NCBI RefSeq assembly: GCF_018502625.1
Contig: NZ_CP075566.1
Coordinates: 997,001-1,061,000, forward strand
Length of the DNA: 64,000 nt
Source: Pseudomonas hormoni
Lineage (GTDB): Bacteria > Pseudomonadota > Gammaproteobacteria > Pseudomonadales > Pseudomonadaceae
Direction: 5' to 3'
Shown here: positions 55,510 to 63,991 of the stretch, one piece after another
How the letters are laid out: the number at the start of each line of letters is the position of its first letter
How positions within the stretch are numbered: the stretch's first letter is position 1
Program-made: the position numbers and the translations under genes
Notes under the pieces: generated by a model
Database searches by the model: none
Seen by the model: the letters and a program-made list of their open reading frames with translations, nothing else
What the model was told of the DNA's origin: nothing

Positions 55510-55983
55510 ATGCACGACTCAATTCACGGCCCAATTCACGGCCCTGTTCCTCACACCGATCGGCAGCACTGGATCGGCGTGCTGGCCCGCGCTCGTCGCA
55601 GCGAATTGCAGCCTCACGAAGCTGCGCTGCGCGATGTCGAGTACCAACTGATTCGCGCTCCGGAAATCGGCATGACGCTGGTCCGTGGTCGCATGGGCGG
55701 CAACGGCGCGCCGTTCAACGTCGGCGAAATGAGCGTGACCCGTTGCGTGGTGCGCCTGGCCGATGGTCGCACCGGTTACAGCTATCTGGCAGGGCGCGAC
55801 AAGGTCCACGCCGAGTTGGCGGCCCTGGCCGACGCGCATTTGCAGGGCGCGCAGCAGCGCCACTGGCTGGATGAAGTGATCACGCCGTTGGCCAACGCCC
55901 AGGCACAACGCCGGGCGCAAAAAGAGGCGGAAACCGCCGCCACCAAAGTCGAATTCTTCACCCTTGTGCGAGGCGAAAACTGA
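55510..55983 (+). CDS. phnG: C-P lyase subunit PhnG
   Basis: 157 residues, starting at ATG 55510 after GGAGAG. 'RQHWIGVLARARRSELQPHE' and 'VRGRMGGNGAPFNVGEMSVT' are family blocks. PhnG with H, I, J and K forms the C-P lyase core that links ribose triphosphate to phosphonate and cleaves it. The N terminus carries a tandem repeat (SIHGPIHGP) not typical of the family. Confidence 0.93.
   Translation: MHDSIHGPIHGPVPHTDRQHWIGVLARARRSELQPHEAALRDVEYQLIRAPEIGMTLVRGRMGGNGAPFNVGEMSVTRCVVRLADGRTGYSYLAGRDKVHAELAALADAHLQGAQQRHWLDEVITPLANAQAQRRAQKEAETAATKVEFFTLVRGEN
55521..55544. repeat. 12-base tandem repeat at the phnG start
   Basis: AATTCACGGCCC occurs twice in direct succession (55521-55532 and 55533-55544), encoding 'IHGPIHGP'. 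It most likely arose by replication slippage and is in frame. Confidence 0.85.
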
Positions 55984-56573
55984 TGAGCGCACCGTTGTTG
56001 CAACCGGCGTTTACCGACCCGGTGCTGGATGCCCAGCGCGGTTTTCGCGCCGCGCTCAAAGCACTGGCTGGCCCTGGATTGACCCAGACCTTGCACGCCA
56101 CACCGACCCTCGAAGGGTTGGCGCCGGCCACCTATGCGCTGTGCCTGGCGTTGCTGGATGTCGACACGCCGCTGTGGCTGGCACCGTCCTTCGACACGCC
56201 GCTGATCCGCGCCAACCTGGCGTTCCACTGTGGTTGCCCCCTTACCGCAAACAGAGAGACCGCGCGGTTTGCGTTGCTTGCGGCGGAGGATCTGCTCGAC
56301 CTCAGCGGCTTTGAACATGGCAATGACCGTTACCCCGATCAGTCCTGCACCTTGCTGGTTCAGTTACCGGATCTGCGTGGTGGGGCAGGTCTGGTATGGA
56401 AAGGTCCGGGGATCGAAACCGCGCACGCGGTCGCTTTGCCGGTGGCCGAGGGTTTCTGGTCCGAGCGTGAGCGACGCAACGAATTCCCCCGGGGGCTGGA
56501 TCTGTTTTTCACCGCCGGCCAGGACTTGATTGGTTTGCCGCGTAGCACCCGTATTACACAGGAGCGTATCTGA
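55983..56573 (+). CDS. phnH: C-P lyase subunit PhnH
   Basis: 196 residues. 'TDPVLDAQRGFRAALKALAG' and 'FPRGLDLFFTAGQDLIGLPR' are PhnH family blocks. PhnH is part of the PhnGHIJ core. The ATG shares the last base of the phnG stop. Confidence 0.93.
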   Translation: MSAPLLQPAFTDPVLDAQRGFRAALKALAGPGLTQTLHATPTLEGLAPATYALCLALLDVDTPLWLAPSFDTPLIRANLAFHCGCPLTANRETARFALLAAEDLLDLSGFEHGNDRYPDQSCTLLVQLPDLRGGAGLVWKGPGIETAHAVALPVAEGFWSERERRNEFPRGLDLFFTAGQDLIGLPRSTRITQERI

Positions 56574-57649
56574 TGTACGTAGCCGTCAAGGGTGGCGAAC
56601 AAGCCATCGACAATGCCCACCGTCTGCTGGCGAAAAAGCGCCGGGGCGACACCTCGATCACTGAGCTGGGCATTGAGCAAATCCGTCAGCAACTGCCGTT
56701 GGCCGTGGCGCGAGTGATGAGTGAAGGCTCGCTCTACGACGAAGAACTGGCCGCGCTGGCGATCAAGCAGGCAGCGGGCGATCTGGTGGAAGCGATCTTC
56801 CTGCTGCGTGCCTACCGCACCACGTTGCCGCGTTTCAGCCCGAGCCTGCCGATCGACACCTCAAACATGCAGCTCAGCCGGCGTCTGTCCGCCACCTTCA
56901 AGGATGTGCCCGGTGGGCAACTGCTCGGGCCGACCTTCGACTACACCCATCGTCTGCTGGATTTTGCACTGCTCGCCGAAGGCGAGTATCCCGGACCGCC
57001 AACCACCCCGAACGCCAGTCTCGAACCCTGCCCACGGGTCCTGGGTTTGCTGGCCAAGGAAGGCCTGATCAAGAACGAAGCCGACAACAGCGACAGCGTC
57101 GCCGACATCACCCGCGACCTGCTGGAACTGCCCGCCAATCGCGCCCAACGCTTGCAGGCCCTGGCCCGTGGCGACGAAGGTTTTCTGCTGGCGCTGGGCT
57201 ATTCCACCCAACGCGGTTACGGACGCAACCATCCGTTCGCCGGGGAAATTCGCATCGGTGAAGTGGAGGTCTGGATCGATCCCGAAGAACTGGGTTTCCC
57301 CATCTGCCTGGGCGGCATTGAAGTGACCGAGTGCGAGATGGTCAACCAGTTCGTCGGCTCGGCCACCGAGCTGGCGCAGTTCACCCGCGGTTACGGCCTG
57401 GCCTTCGGACACGCCGAGCGCAAGGCCATGGGCATGGCGCTGGTCGACCGTGCATTGCGGGCCGGGGAGTACAACGAAGAGATCGTGTCCCCGGCGCAGC
57501 AGGAAGAATTCGTACTGATGCACTGCGACAACGTCGAGGCCGCCGGTTTTGTCTCGCACCTCAAATTACCGCACTACGTGGACTTCCAGGCCGAACTGGA
57601 ACTGATCCGCAAACTGCGCAAGCCTGCCGAGGGCCACAGCCATGAATGA
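56573..57649 (+). CDS. phnI: C-P lyase subunit PhnI
   Basis: 358 residues. 'YVAVKGGEQAIDNAHRLLAK' opens the family and 'ALGYSTQRGYGRNHPFAGEI' is conserved. PhnI is a nucleosidase that, with PhnG, H and L, swaps the adenine of ATP for the phosphonate. It starts on the last base of phnH and overlaps phnJ by eight. Confidence 0.95.
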   Translation: MYVAVKGGEQAIDNAHRLLAKKRRGDTSITELGIEQIRQQLPLAVARVMSEGSLYDEELAALAIKQAAGDLVEAIFLLRAYRTTLPRFSPSLPIDTSNMQLSRRLSATFKDVPGGQLLGPTFDYTHRLLDFALLAEGEYPGPPTTPNASLEPCPRVLGLLAKEGLIKNEADNSDSVADITRDLLELPANRAQRLQALARGDEGFLLALGYSTQRGYGRNHPFAGEIRIGEVEVWIDPEELGFPICLGGIEVTECEMVNQFVGSATELAQFTRGYGLAFGHAERKAMGMALVDRALRAGEYNEEIVSPAQQEEFVLMHCDNVEAAGFVSHLKLPHYVDFQAELELIRKLRKPAEGHSHE

Positions 57650-58529
57650 CCTGAGCAACCCTATGAAGGGCCGGGCGCCGGAACGCGATGCGGCGTACAA
57701 CTTTGCTTACCTCGACGAGCAGACCAAACGCATGATCCGCCGCGCCTTGCTCAAGGCCGTGGCGATCCCCGGTTACCAGGTGCCGTTCGGTGGCCGCGAG
57801 ATGCCGTTGCCTTATGGCTGGGGCACCGGCGGCATGCAATTGACCGCGGCGATTCTCGGTGCCGATGACGTGCTCAAGGTCATCGATCAGGGCGCGGACG
57901 ACACCACCAACGCCGTGTCGATCCGCCGTTTCTTCGCTCGCACCGCTGGCGTCATGACCACCGAAAGCACGCCGGATGCCACGGTGATCCAGACCCGCCA
58001 CCGCATCCCGGAAACCCCGCTGCACGCCGATCAGATCATGGTCTACCAAGTGCCGATCCCGGAGCCGTTGCGCTTTATCGAGCCGTCCGAAACCGAGACC
58101 CGGACCATGCACGCCCTCAATGATTACGGGGTCATGCACGTCAAGCTCTACGAAGACATCGCCACCTTCGGCCACATCGCCACTGCTTATGCCTACCCGG
58201 TGATGGTCGACGAACGCTACGTGATGGACCCGTCGCCAATCCCCAAATTCGATAACCCGAAACTCGACATGAGCCCGGCGCTGATGCTGTTCGGCGCCGG
58301 TCGGGAAAAGCGTTTGTACGCGGTGCCGCCGTACACAAAAGTCACCAGCCTCGACTTCGAGGACCACCCGTTCGAAGTGCAGAAGTGGGACGAGTGCTGC
58401 GCCATTTGCGGCAGCCACGATTCGTTCCTCGACGAGCTGATCATCGACGATGCCGGGACCCAGAGCTTCGTCTGTTCCGACACCTATTACTGCGCCCAGC
58501 GCGTCAGCCAGCAGGAGCAGGGCCAATGA
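57642..58529 (+). CDS. phnJ: C-P lyase radical SAM enzyme PhnJ
   Basis: 295 residues. 'AYNFAYLDEQTKRMIRRALL' and the cysteine set in 'ECCAICGSHDSF' and 'FVCSDTYYCAQR' carry the Fe-S cluster used with S-adenosylmethionine to break the C-P bond. Starts inside the last codons of phnI. Confidence 0.96.
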   Translation: MNDLSNPMKGRAPERDAAYNFAYLDEQTKRMIRRALLKAVAIPGYQVPFGGREMPLPYGWGTGGMQLTAAILGADDVLKVIDQGADDTTNAVSIRRFFARTAGVMTTESTPDATVIQTRHRIPETPLHADQIMVYQVPIPEPLRFIEPSETETRTMHALNDYGVMHVKLYEDIATFGHIATAYAYPVMVDERYVMDPSPIPKFDNPKLDMSPALMLFGAGREKRLYAVPPYTKVTSLDFEDHPFEVQKWDECCAICGSHDSFLDELIIDDAGTQSFVCSDTYYCAQRVSQQEQGQ

Positions 58530-59332
58530 ACCAGGCGCTGAAAAACGAACTGTCCGTGACCACCGAGCCTTTGCTGCAAGTGCGTGACCTGTCGCTGCTG
58601 TACGGCCCGGAGAAGGGTTGCCAGGGTGTCAGTTTCGACCTGTATCCCGGTGAGGTGCTGGGGATTGTCGGCGAGTCCGGCTCGGGCAAGTCGACCTTGC
58701 TCTCGCTGCTCAGCGGACGCTTGCCGCCCCACAACGGCAGCATCGGTTACCGCGACAAGCAGGGCGAATGGCTCGATCTGTACAGCGCCAGTGAAGCCGA
58801 GCGCCGGACCTTGTTGCGCACCGAGTGGGGCTTCGTCGAACAGAACCCCCGGGACGGTTTGCGCATGGGCGTTTCCGCCGGCGCCAACATCGGCGAACGC
58901 CTGATGGCCCAGGGTGTGCGCAATTATCAGCAGCTGCGAGGCGCCGGGATTGACTGGTTGAGCCAGGTGGAAATCGACCCGCTGCGCATCGACGACTTGC
59001 CCCGGACCTTTTCCGGCGGCATGCAGCAACGTCTGCAAATCGCTCGCAATCTGGTGTCGAGCCCGCGGCTGGTGTTCATGGACGAACCCACGGGCGGCCT
59101 CGATGTGTCGGTGCAGGCGCGTTTGCTCGACCTGCTGCGCGGGCTGGTGCGTGAACTGGACCTGGCGGTGGTCATCGTTACCCATGACCTCGCCGTGGCC
59201 CGTTTGCTGGCGGACCGGCTGATGGTGATGCGGCGCTCGCGGGTGGTGGAAACCGGCCTGACCGACCAGATCCTCGACGACCCGCAGCACCCTTATTCGC
59301 AACTGCTGGTGTCTTCGGTGTTGCAGCCGTGA
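58526..59332 (+). CDS. phnK: C-P lyase ATP-binding protein PhnK
   Basis: 268 residues, ABC-type ATPase. Walker A '[20 protein letters not shown]', signature 'FSGGMQQRLQIARNLVSSPR' and Walker B 'LVFMDEPTGGLDVSVQARLL' are present. It binds the PhnGHIJ core. The ATG at 58526 forms a four-base overlap with phnJ. Confidence 0.94.
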   Translation: MNQALKNELSVTTEPLLQVRDLSLLYGPEKGCQGVSFDLYPGEVLGIVGESGSGKSTLLSLLSGRLPPHNGSIGYRDKQGEWLDLYSASEAERRTLLRTEWGFVEQNPRDGLRMGVSAGANIGERLMAQGVRNYQQLRGAGIDWLSQVEIDPLRIDDLPRTFSGGMQQRLQIARNLVSSPRLVFMDEPTGGLDVSVQARLLDLLRGLVRELDLAVVIVTHDLAVARLLADRLMVMRRSRVVETGLTDQILDDPQHPYSQLLVSSVLQP

Positions 59333-59361
59333 AGCCCTGTCCATCTGTGGAAGTCCGAGCG

Positions 59362-60081
59362 ATGAATACCTTGATCGAGGTCCGTGACCTCTCGAAAACC
59401 TTCACCCTGCACCAGCAGCATGGCGTGGTCCTGAACGTACTGCGCGGGGTGGATTTCAGTGTGGCGGGCGGCGAATGCCTGGTGCTGCATGGCCAGTCCG
59501 GCGCCGGTAAGAGCACCTTGTTGCGCACCCTTTATGGCAACTACCTGCCGGCGGGCGGCAGCATCCGCGTGCAACATGACGGTCACTGGCTGGAGATGGT
59601 GGGCGCCGAGCCGCGCGACATTCTTCAGGTGCGCCAGCGAACCCTGGGCTATGTCAGTCAGTTCCTGCGGGTGATCCCGCGGGTGGCCTGCCTGGACGTG
59701 GTGATGGAGCCGGCCCTGGCCCGTGGCTGGTCAAAACACCTGGCGCAATCGCGCGCCGAGCTGTTGCTCAGCCGTCTGAACATCCCGCAACGCCTGTGGC
59801 AACTGGCACCCAGCACGTTTTCCGGTGGCGAGCAGCAGCGGGTGAACATCGCCCGGGGCTTCATGGTGGCCTGGCCGGTGATGTTGCTCGACGAACCGAC
59901 AGCGTCCCTCGACGACACCAATCGCCAGGTGGTGTTGGAACTGATGAATGAAGCGAAAGCAGCAGGCGCTGCGCTGATCGGCATCTTCCACGATCGCACC
60001 GCTCGCGAGGCCGTTGCCGATCGCCATCTCGACATGACCCCAGCCGCTGTGAACCACGAGGAATACGCCAATGTCCGCTGA
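59362..60081 (+). CDS. phnL: C-P lyase ATP-binding protein PhnL
   Basis: 239 residues, ABC-type ATPase. 'LHGQSGAGKSTLLRTLYGNY', 'FSGGEQQRVNIARGF' and 'MLLDEPTASLDDT' are present; 'QFLRVIPRVACLDVVMEPAL' matches PhnL. ATG 59362 fits the family; an earlier GTG at 59329 overlapping the phnK stop would add 11 residues. It overlaps phnM by 11 bases. Confidence 0.93.
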   Translation: MNTLIEVRDLSKTFTLHQQHGVVLNVLRGVDFSVAGGECLVLHGQSGAGKSTLLRTLYGNYLPAGGSIRVQHDGHWLEMVGAEPRDILQVRQRTLGYVSQFLRVIPRVACLDVVMEPALARGWSKHLAQSRAELLLSRLNIPQRLWQLAPSTFSGGEQQRVNIARGFMVAWPVMLLDEPTASLDDTNRQVVLELMNEAKAAGAALIGIFHDRTAREAVADRHLDMTPAAVNHEEYANVR

Positions 60082-61216
60082 ACAGATCCTCAGCAATGCC
60101 CGACTGGTCACCGCTGACCGTGTGTTCCTCGGCTCCGTGGTAATGCGCGACGGCTTGATCGCCGACGTTGCCGAAGGCCTGAGCCGCTTGCCTCAGGCTC
60201 AGGACCTCAACGGTGATTTCCTGTTGCCCGGCCTCGTGGAGCTGCACACCGACAACCTGGAAAAACACATGACCCCGCGCCCCGGTGTGGATTGGCCGTC
60301 GCGCTCGGCGGTGCTCAGTCACGATGCGCAGATCATCGCAGCCGGCATCACCACGGTGTTCGACGCCATTTCCATCGGCGATGTGAACCCCAAAGGCAAT
60401 CGCATGCAGAAATTGCCGGCGATGCTTGAAGCGATCTCCAGCGCCTCCGACGCCGGGCTGACCCGTGCCGAACACCGTCTGCACCTGCGTTGCGAACTGT
60501 GCCATCCAGACACCTTGAGCGTATTCCGCGACCTGGTGGAGCATCCGCTGGTGCAACTGGTCTCGGTGATGGACCACTCGCCGGGCCAGCGCCAGTTTGT
60601 TATGGAATCCAAGTACCGTGAGTACTACATGGGCAAATATCACCTGACGACTACGCAGATGGAGGAATTCATCGTGCTGCAGAAGGCCAACTCCCGCGAG
60701 TACAGCACCCGCTATCGCGCGGCGATTGTCGAGCATTGCCTGGCCCGCGGCCTGTCGGTGGCCAGCCATGACGACGCGACCCTGGCGCATGTCGAAGAGT
60801 CAGCGCGTTACGGCATGACCATCGCCGAATTCCCGACCACCGCCGAGGCGGCACGCGGCAGTCAGCAAAACGGCATGAAGGTGTTGATGGGCGCCCCGAA
60901 CATCGTACGCGGCGGTTCCCACTCGGGTAACGTGGCCGCCGCAGACCTGGCCGCGGAAGGCCTGCTGGACATTCTTTCCAGTGATTACTACCCGGCCAGC
61001 CTGTTGCAAGCGGCGTTTGCGCTGGCGGCGCAAAGCGAACGGGTCGATCTGGCCGAAGCGATACGCATGGTCAGCCTGGCCCCGGCCAGGGCCGCCGGCT
61101 TAATTGATCGTGGCGAAATCGCCCCGGGCCTGCGCGCTGATCTGGTGCAGGCACGGAGTCAGGACGGTTTGCCGGTGGTCCAGCAAGTATGGCGACAAGC
61201 GAAGAGGATGTTTTGA
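60071..61216 (+). CDS. phnM: Alpha-D-ribose 1-methylphosphonate 5-triphosphate diphosphatase PhnM
   Basis: 381 residues, amidohydrolase fold. 'LPGLVELHTDNLEKHMTPRP' holds metal ligands. It removes pyrophosphate from the triphosphate product of PhnGHIL, before PhnJ acts. It overlaps phnL and shares a base with phnN. Confidence 0.95.
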   Translation: MSAEQILSNARLVTADRVFLGSVVMRDGLIADVAEGLSRLPQAQDLNGDFLLPGLVELHTDNLEKHMTPRPGVDWPSRSAVLSHDAQIIAAGITTVFDAISIGDVNPKGNRMQKLPAMLEAISSASDAGLTRAEHRLHLRCELCHPDTLSVFRDLVEHPLVQLVSVMDHSPGQRQFVMESKYREYYMGKYHLTTTQMEEFIVLQKANSREYSTRYRAAIVEHCLARGLSVASHDDATLAHVEESARYGMTIAEFPTTAEAARGSQQNGMKVLMGAPNIVRGGSHSGNVAAADLAAEGLLDILSSDYYPASLLQAAFALAAQSERVDLAEAIRMVSLAPARAAGLIDRGEIAPGLRADLVQARSQDGLPVVQQVWRQAKRMF

Positions 61217-61782
61217 TGTCAGGCAGGTTGATCTATCTCATCGGGCCTTCAGGTTCGGGCAAGGACAGCCTGCTGGATGCTGCGCGAACGCGGTTAGCCG
61301 AACGCGGCTGTCGTATCGTGCGGCGGGTCATCACACGCTCGGCGGAAGCGGTCGGGGAGGCGGCGCTGGGCGTCAGCATGCAGCAATTCGCCGAGATGCA
61401 GGCGCAGGGTGCATTTGCCCTGAGCTGGCAGGCCAATGGTCTGGCTTATGGCATCCCGCGGGAAATCGACGAGTGGCTGGCGACGGGGGACGACGTGCTG
61501 GTCAACGGTTCACGCGAGCATCTGCCGCAAACCCGTGAGCGTTATCCGGACATGCTGGTGGTGTTGCTGACCGTGGACCCTGCGGTGTTGCGCCAGCGCC
61601 TGCTGGCGCGCGGGCGTGAGTCGGTGGCCGAGATCGATCAGCGGCTGGCGCGTAATGACCGTTTCAGTGAGCGCCTGTCAGTTGAGCACCCGAGCGTGCA
61701 TGTGCTCGACAACTCCGGGCCGCTGGAGCACACCGTCGAGCACCTGCTGGCCTGCATCGACGAGCCCGACCCATGCGCCTGA
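61216..61782 (+). CDS. phnN: Ribose 1,5-bisphosphokinase PhnN
   Basis: 188 residues. P-loop 'LIGPSGSGKDSLLDAARTRL' in guanylate-kinase-like fold. It makes phosphoribosyl pyrophosphate from ribose bisphosphate, the end of the pathway. ATG 61216 follows GAGG with eight bases spacing; an ATG at 61189 would overlap phnM more. Confidence 0.93.
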   Translation: MSGRLIYLIGPSGSGKDSLLDAARTRLAERGCRIVRRVITRSAEAVGEAALGVSMQQFAEMQAQGAFALSWQANGLAYGIPREIDEWLATGDDVLVNGSREHLPQTRERYPDMLVVLLTVDPAVLRQRLLARGRESVAEIDQRLARNDRFSERLSVEHPSVHVLDNSGPLEHTVEHLLACIDEPDPCA

Positions 61783-62522
61783 CCTTGTTGGGCACCGGCG
61801 ATGCCCGACAGGTGCCGGTCTATGGCTGTGAATGTCAGGCCTGCGTCCGCGCGCGCCTCGATGAGCGCTGGCGACGACGACCGTGTTGCGCGCTGATCGA
61901 ATGCGGCGACCAACGCTGGCTGATCGACAGTGGCCTGCCGGACCTGGCCGAACGCTTCCCGCCGCGCAGCTTCAACGGCATTCTTCAAACCCACTACCAC
62001 GCCGATCACGCCCAAGGGCTGCTGCATTTGCGCTGGGGCCAGGGGCTGGTGATTCCGGTGCATGGGCCGGTCGACCCGGAAGGCCTGGCGGACCTCTACA
62101 AGCACCCGGGCATTCTTGATTTCAGCGAGCCGTTTGCCCAATTTGAAACCCGACAGTTCGGCACGCTCCGCGTCAAGGCGTTACCCCTGCAACACTCCAA
62201 ACCGACATTGGGCTACTTATTGGAGGGGGAGGGTCGACGAATCGCTTACCTGACCGACACGGTCGGCCTGCCGCCCGCTACTACGGCACGGTTGCAGGGT
62301 GAGTCGCTGGATCTGCTGGTGCTCGACTGCTCGATACCGCCGCAGCCGCAGACACCACGCAATCACAACGATCTGAATCTTGCCCTGCAGTGCATTGAAG
62401 AGTTGCAACCGGCGCTGGCGGTCTTGACGCATGTCGGGCATACGCTGGATGCGTGGTTGCTGGAGCACAGCAGCGAGTTGCCGGGGAACGTCAGGGTTGG
62501 GTTTGATGGGTGTGTGCTATAG
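61773..62522 (+). CDS. phnP: Phosphodiesterase PhnP (metallo-beta-lactamase fold)
   Basis: 249 residues. 'LLGTGDARQVPVYGCECQAC' carries zinc-binding cysteines, and 'ILQTHYHADHAQGLLHLRWG' the metal HxHxDH. It opens ribosyl 1,2-cyclic phosphate to ribose 1,5-bisphosphate for PhnN. The last gene of the operon, overlapping phnN by ten bases. Confidence 0.94.
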   Translation: MRLTLLGTGDARQVPVYGCECQACVRARLDERWRRRPCCALIECGDQRWLIDSGLPDLAERFPPRSFNGILQTHYHADHAQGLLHLRWGQGLVIPVHGPVDPEGLADLYKHPGILDFSEPFAQFETRQFGTLRVKALPLQHSKPTLGYLLEGEGRRIAYLTDTVGLPPATTARLQGESLDLLVLDCSIPPQPQTPRNHNDLNLALQCIEELQPALAVLTHVGHTLDAWLLEHSSELPGNVRVGFDGCVL

Positions 62523-62534
62523 CGCTAAACGGCA

Positions 62535-62623
62535 AAAAGATCGCAGACTCCTACAGGATCGTGTACGACGATGATCATCGGTGCGCGCGGTGATGTCGGA
62601 GATGGCGAGGCCTGCGATCTTTT
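62535..62623. repeat. Inverted repeat after phnP
   Basis: AAAAGATCGCAG (62535-62546) and CTGCGATCTTTT (62612-62623) are perfect 12-base arms; the inside includes CTCCTACAGGATCGTGT. Between convergent phnP and the lysR gene, it likely ends both transcripts. Confidence 0.8.
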
Positions 62624-62643
62624 GATTTTGAGTCAGGGCCTCT

Positions 62644-63531
62644 TCATATCTCCTTGACCAACAACCCCCGCACATACTCCACAAACGCCCGGGCCTTGGC
62701 GCTCGCCATTCGCCCGGTAGGAAACACCGCCCACAGGTCCTGATTCGGCAGCGACCACTCCCTCATCACTTCCCTGACCGCTCCGCTGTCCAGCTCCGGT
62801 GCAAACATCCACTGCGACGCCATGGTCAGCCCCTGATGGGCGAGCACCGCTTCGCGCAGGCCTTCAGCGGCGCTGACACGAATCCTGCCGTTGACGATGA
62901 CGGATTGTTCTTCGGCTGCGTTTTTGAACGGCCAGGTGGCGCCACCGCCCAAGGAGTAGATGACAGCCTGATGCTTGCTCAGATCGGCAGGGCAGTCGGG
63001 TTCGCCGTGTTTTTCGAAGTACGTCGGCGTGCCCAGGACCACACGCCGGCATTCGGCGATCTTGCGCGCAGTGAGGTTCGAGTCGCTCAGGGCGCCCATG
63101 CGCAGGGCGATGTCGACGCCTTCCTCGACCAGGTTGACGTTGCGGTCGTCGAGCATCAGGTCGATGTTCAATTCAGGGTTTTGCTCGAGAAACGGCCCGA
63201 GGTGCGGAACGATGTGCATCCGGCCGAAGGTCACGGCGGCGCAGATGCGCAGGTTGCCGGTCAGCCCGTTGGCCGCACCCCGAGCCGCCTTGTCCGCTTC
63301 GTCGGCTTCCTCGATGGCGCGCCTGGCGCGTTCGAAAAACGCCAGCCCGGCTTCGGTCGGCGTCAGGCCACGGGTCGAGCGCAACAACAGCCGGACCGCG
63401 AGCCGTGCTTCCAGTTGCGCGATGGTTTTCGACACGGCGGGCTGGCCGATGTTCAGCCGTCGTGCGGCGGCGGAAAACGAGCCGGTTTCCACCACGTAGA
63501 CGAAGGTTTCCATTGCGGCGAGACGGTCCAT
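62644..63531 (-). CDS. LysR family transcriptional regulator
   Basis: 295 residues. N-terminal winged HTH ('FSAAARRLNIGQPAVSKTIA', 'QLEARLAVRLLLRSTRGLTP') followed by a periplasmic-binding-like effector domain ('LRICAAVTFGRMHIVPHLGP', 'VEEGVDIALRMGALSDSNLT'). The regulated gene is not clear, since neither flank is a metabolic gene reading away from it. Target and effector are unknown. Confidence 0.92.
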   Translation of the reverse strand: MDRLAAMETFVYVVETGSFSAAARRLNIGQPAVSKTIAQLEARLAVRLLLRSTRGLTPTEAGLAFFERARRAIEEADEADKAARGAANGLTGNLRICAAVTFGRMHIVPHLGPFLEQNPELNIDLMLDDRNVNLVEEGVDIALRMGALSDSNLTARKIAECRRVVLGTPTYFEKHGEPDCPADLSKHQAVIYSLGGGATWPFKNAAEEQSVIVNGRIRVSAAEGLREAVLAHQGLTMASQWMFAPELDSGAVREVMREWSLPNQDLWAVFPTGRMASAKARAFVEYVRGLLVKEI

Positions 63532-63732
63532 CTCAAGTCCTTGTCGTGATCAAACTGTGGGAGCGTCAGAATCGCTTCAGGCTCAGGGCGCTGAGTGTAA
63601 TCCGGGTCGACCTCGGCGTAACGGCTCACACAGAGCAAAAGAATTCACTTCTGGAAGGTATGCGCTGGGCGGCAATCACACTTCGTAAAACAACCGGACG
63701 TCGTAATCAGGGTTTTTGTGCTTGAGTAAAGA

Positions 63733-63746
63733 TAACTCTAGAGTTA
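63733..63746. promoter_or_regulatory. Perfect palindrome upstream of hicA (candidate operator)
   Basis: TAACTCTAGAGTTA is a 14-base perfect palindrome 32 bases before the hicA GTG. A TTGAGT at 63722-63727 with 17 bases to TACTTT would place it between -35 and -10. HicB-family antitoxins bind such palindromes to repress their own operon. The rest of the 247-bp gap to the lysR gene shows nothing further. Confidence 0.6.
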
Positions 63747-63778
63747 CTTTTGTCTGGGCCGGAGCAAGGAGGCAGGTG

Positions 63779-63991
63779 GTGCAAAGCAGGTTATTGATCA
63801 AGGAGCTGGAGGAGGCGGGCTGGACGCTGGATCGGATTACCGGCAGCCATCATCTCTTCACCCACCGATACAACCCGTACACGATTCCCGTCCCTCACCC
63901 GAAAAAGGATTTACCGATCGGGACGGTTAAAAGCATCAGGAGGCGCGCCGGGCTTTACTGCCCGCCAGCCAGTTACGCAGGAGATCCATAA
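63779..63991 (+). CDS. hicA: HicA family toxin (mRNA interferase)
   Basis: 70 residues from a GTG with AAGGAGG six bases before it. The dsRBD-like HicA fold is clear: 'LIKELEEAGWTLDRITGSHH' with the catalytic His in 'GSHHLFTHRY' and 'TIPVPHPKKDLPIGTVKSIR'. HicA cuts mRNA and is neutralised by HicB. A GTG at 63776 is too close to the ribosome site. Confidence 0.9.
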   Translation: MQSRLLIKELEEAGWTLDRITGSHHLFTHRYNPYTIPVPHPKKDLPIGTVKSIRRRAGLYCPPASYAGDP

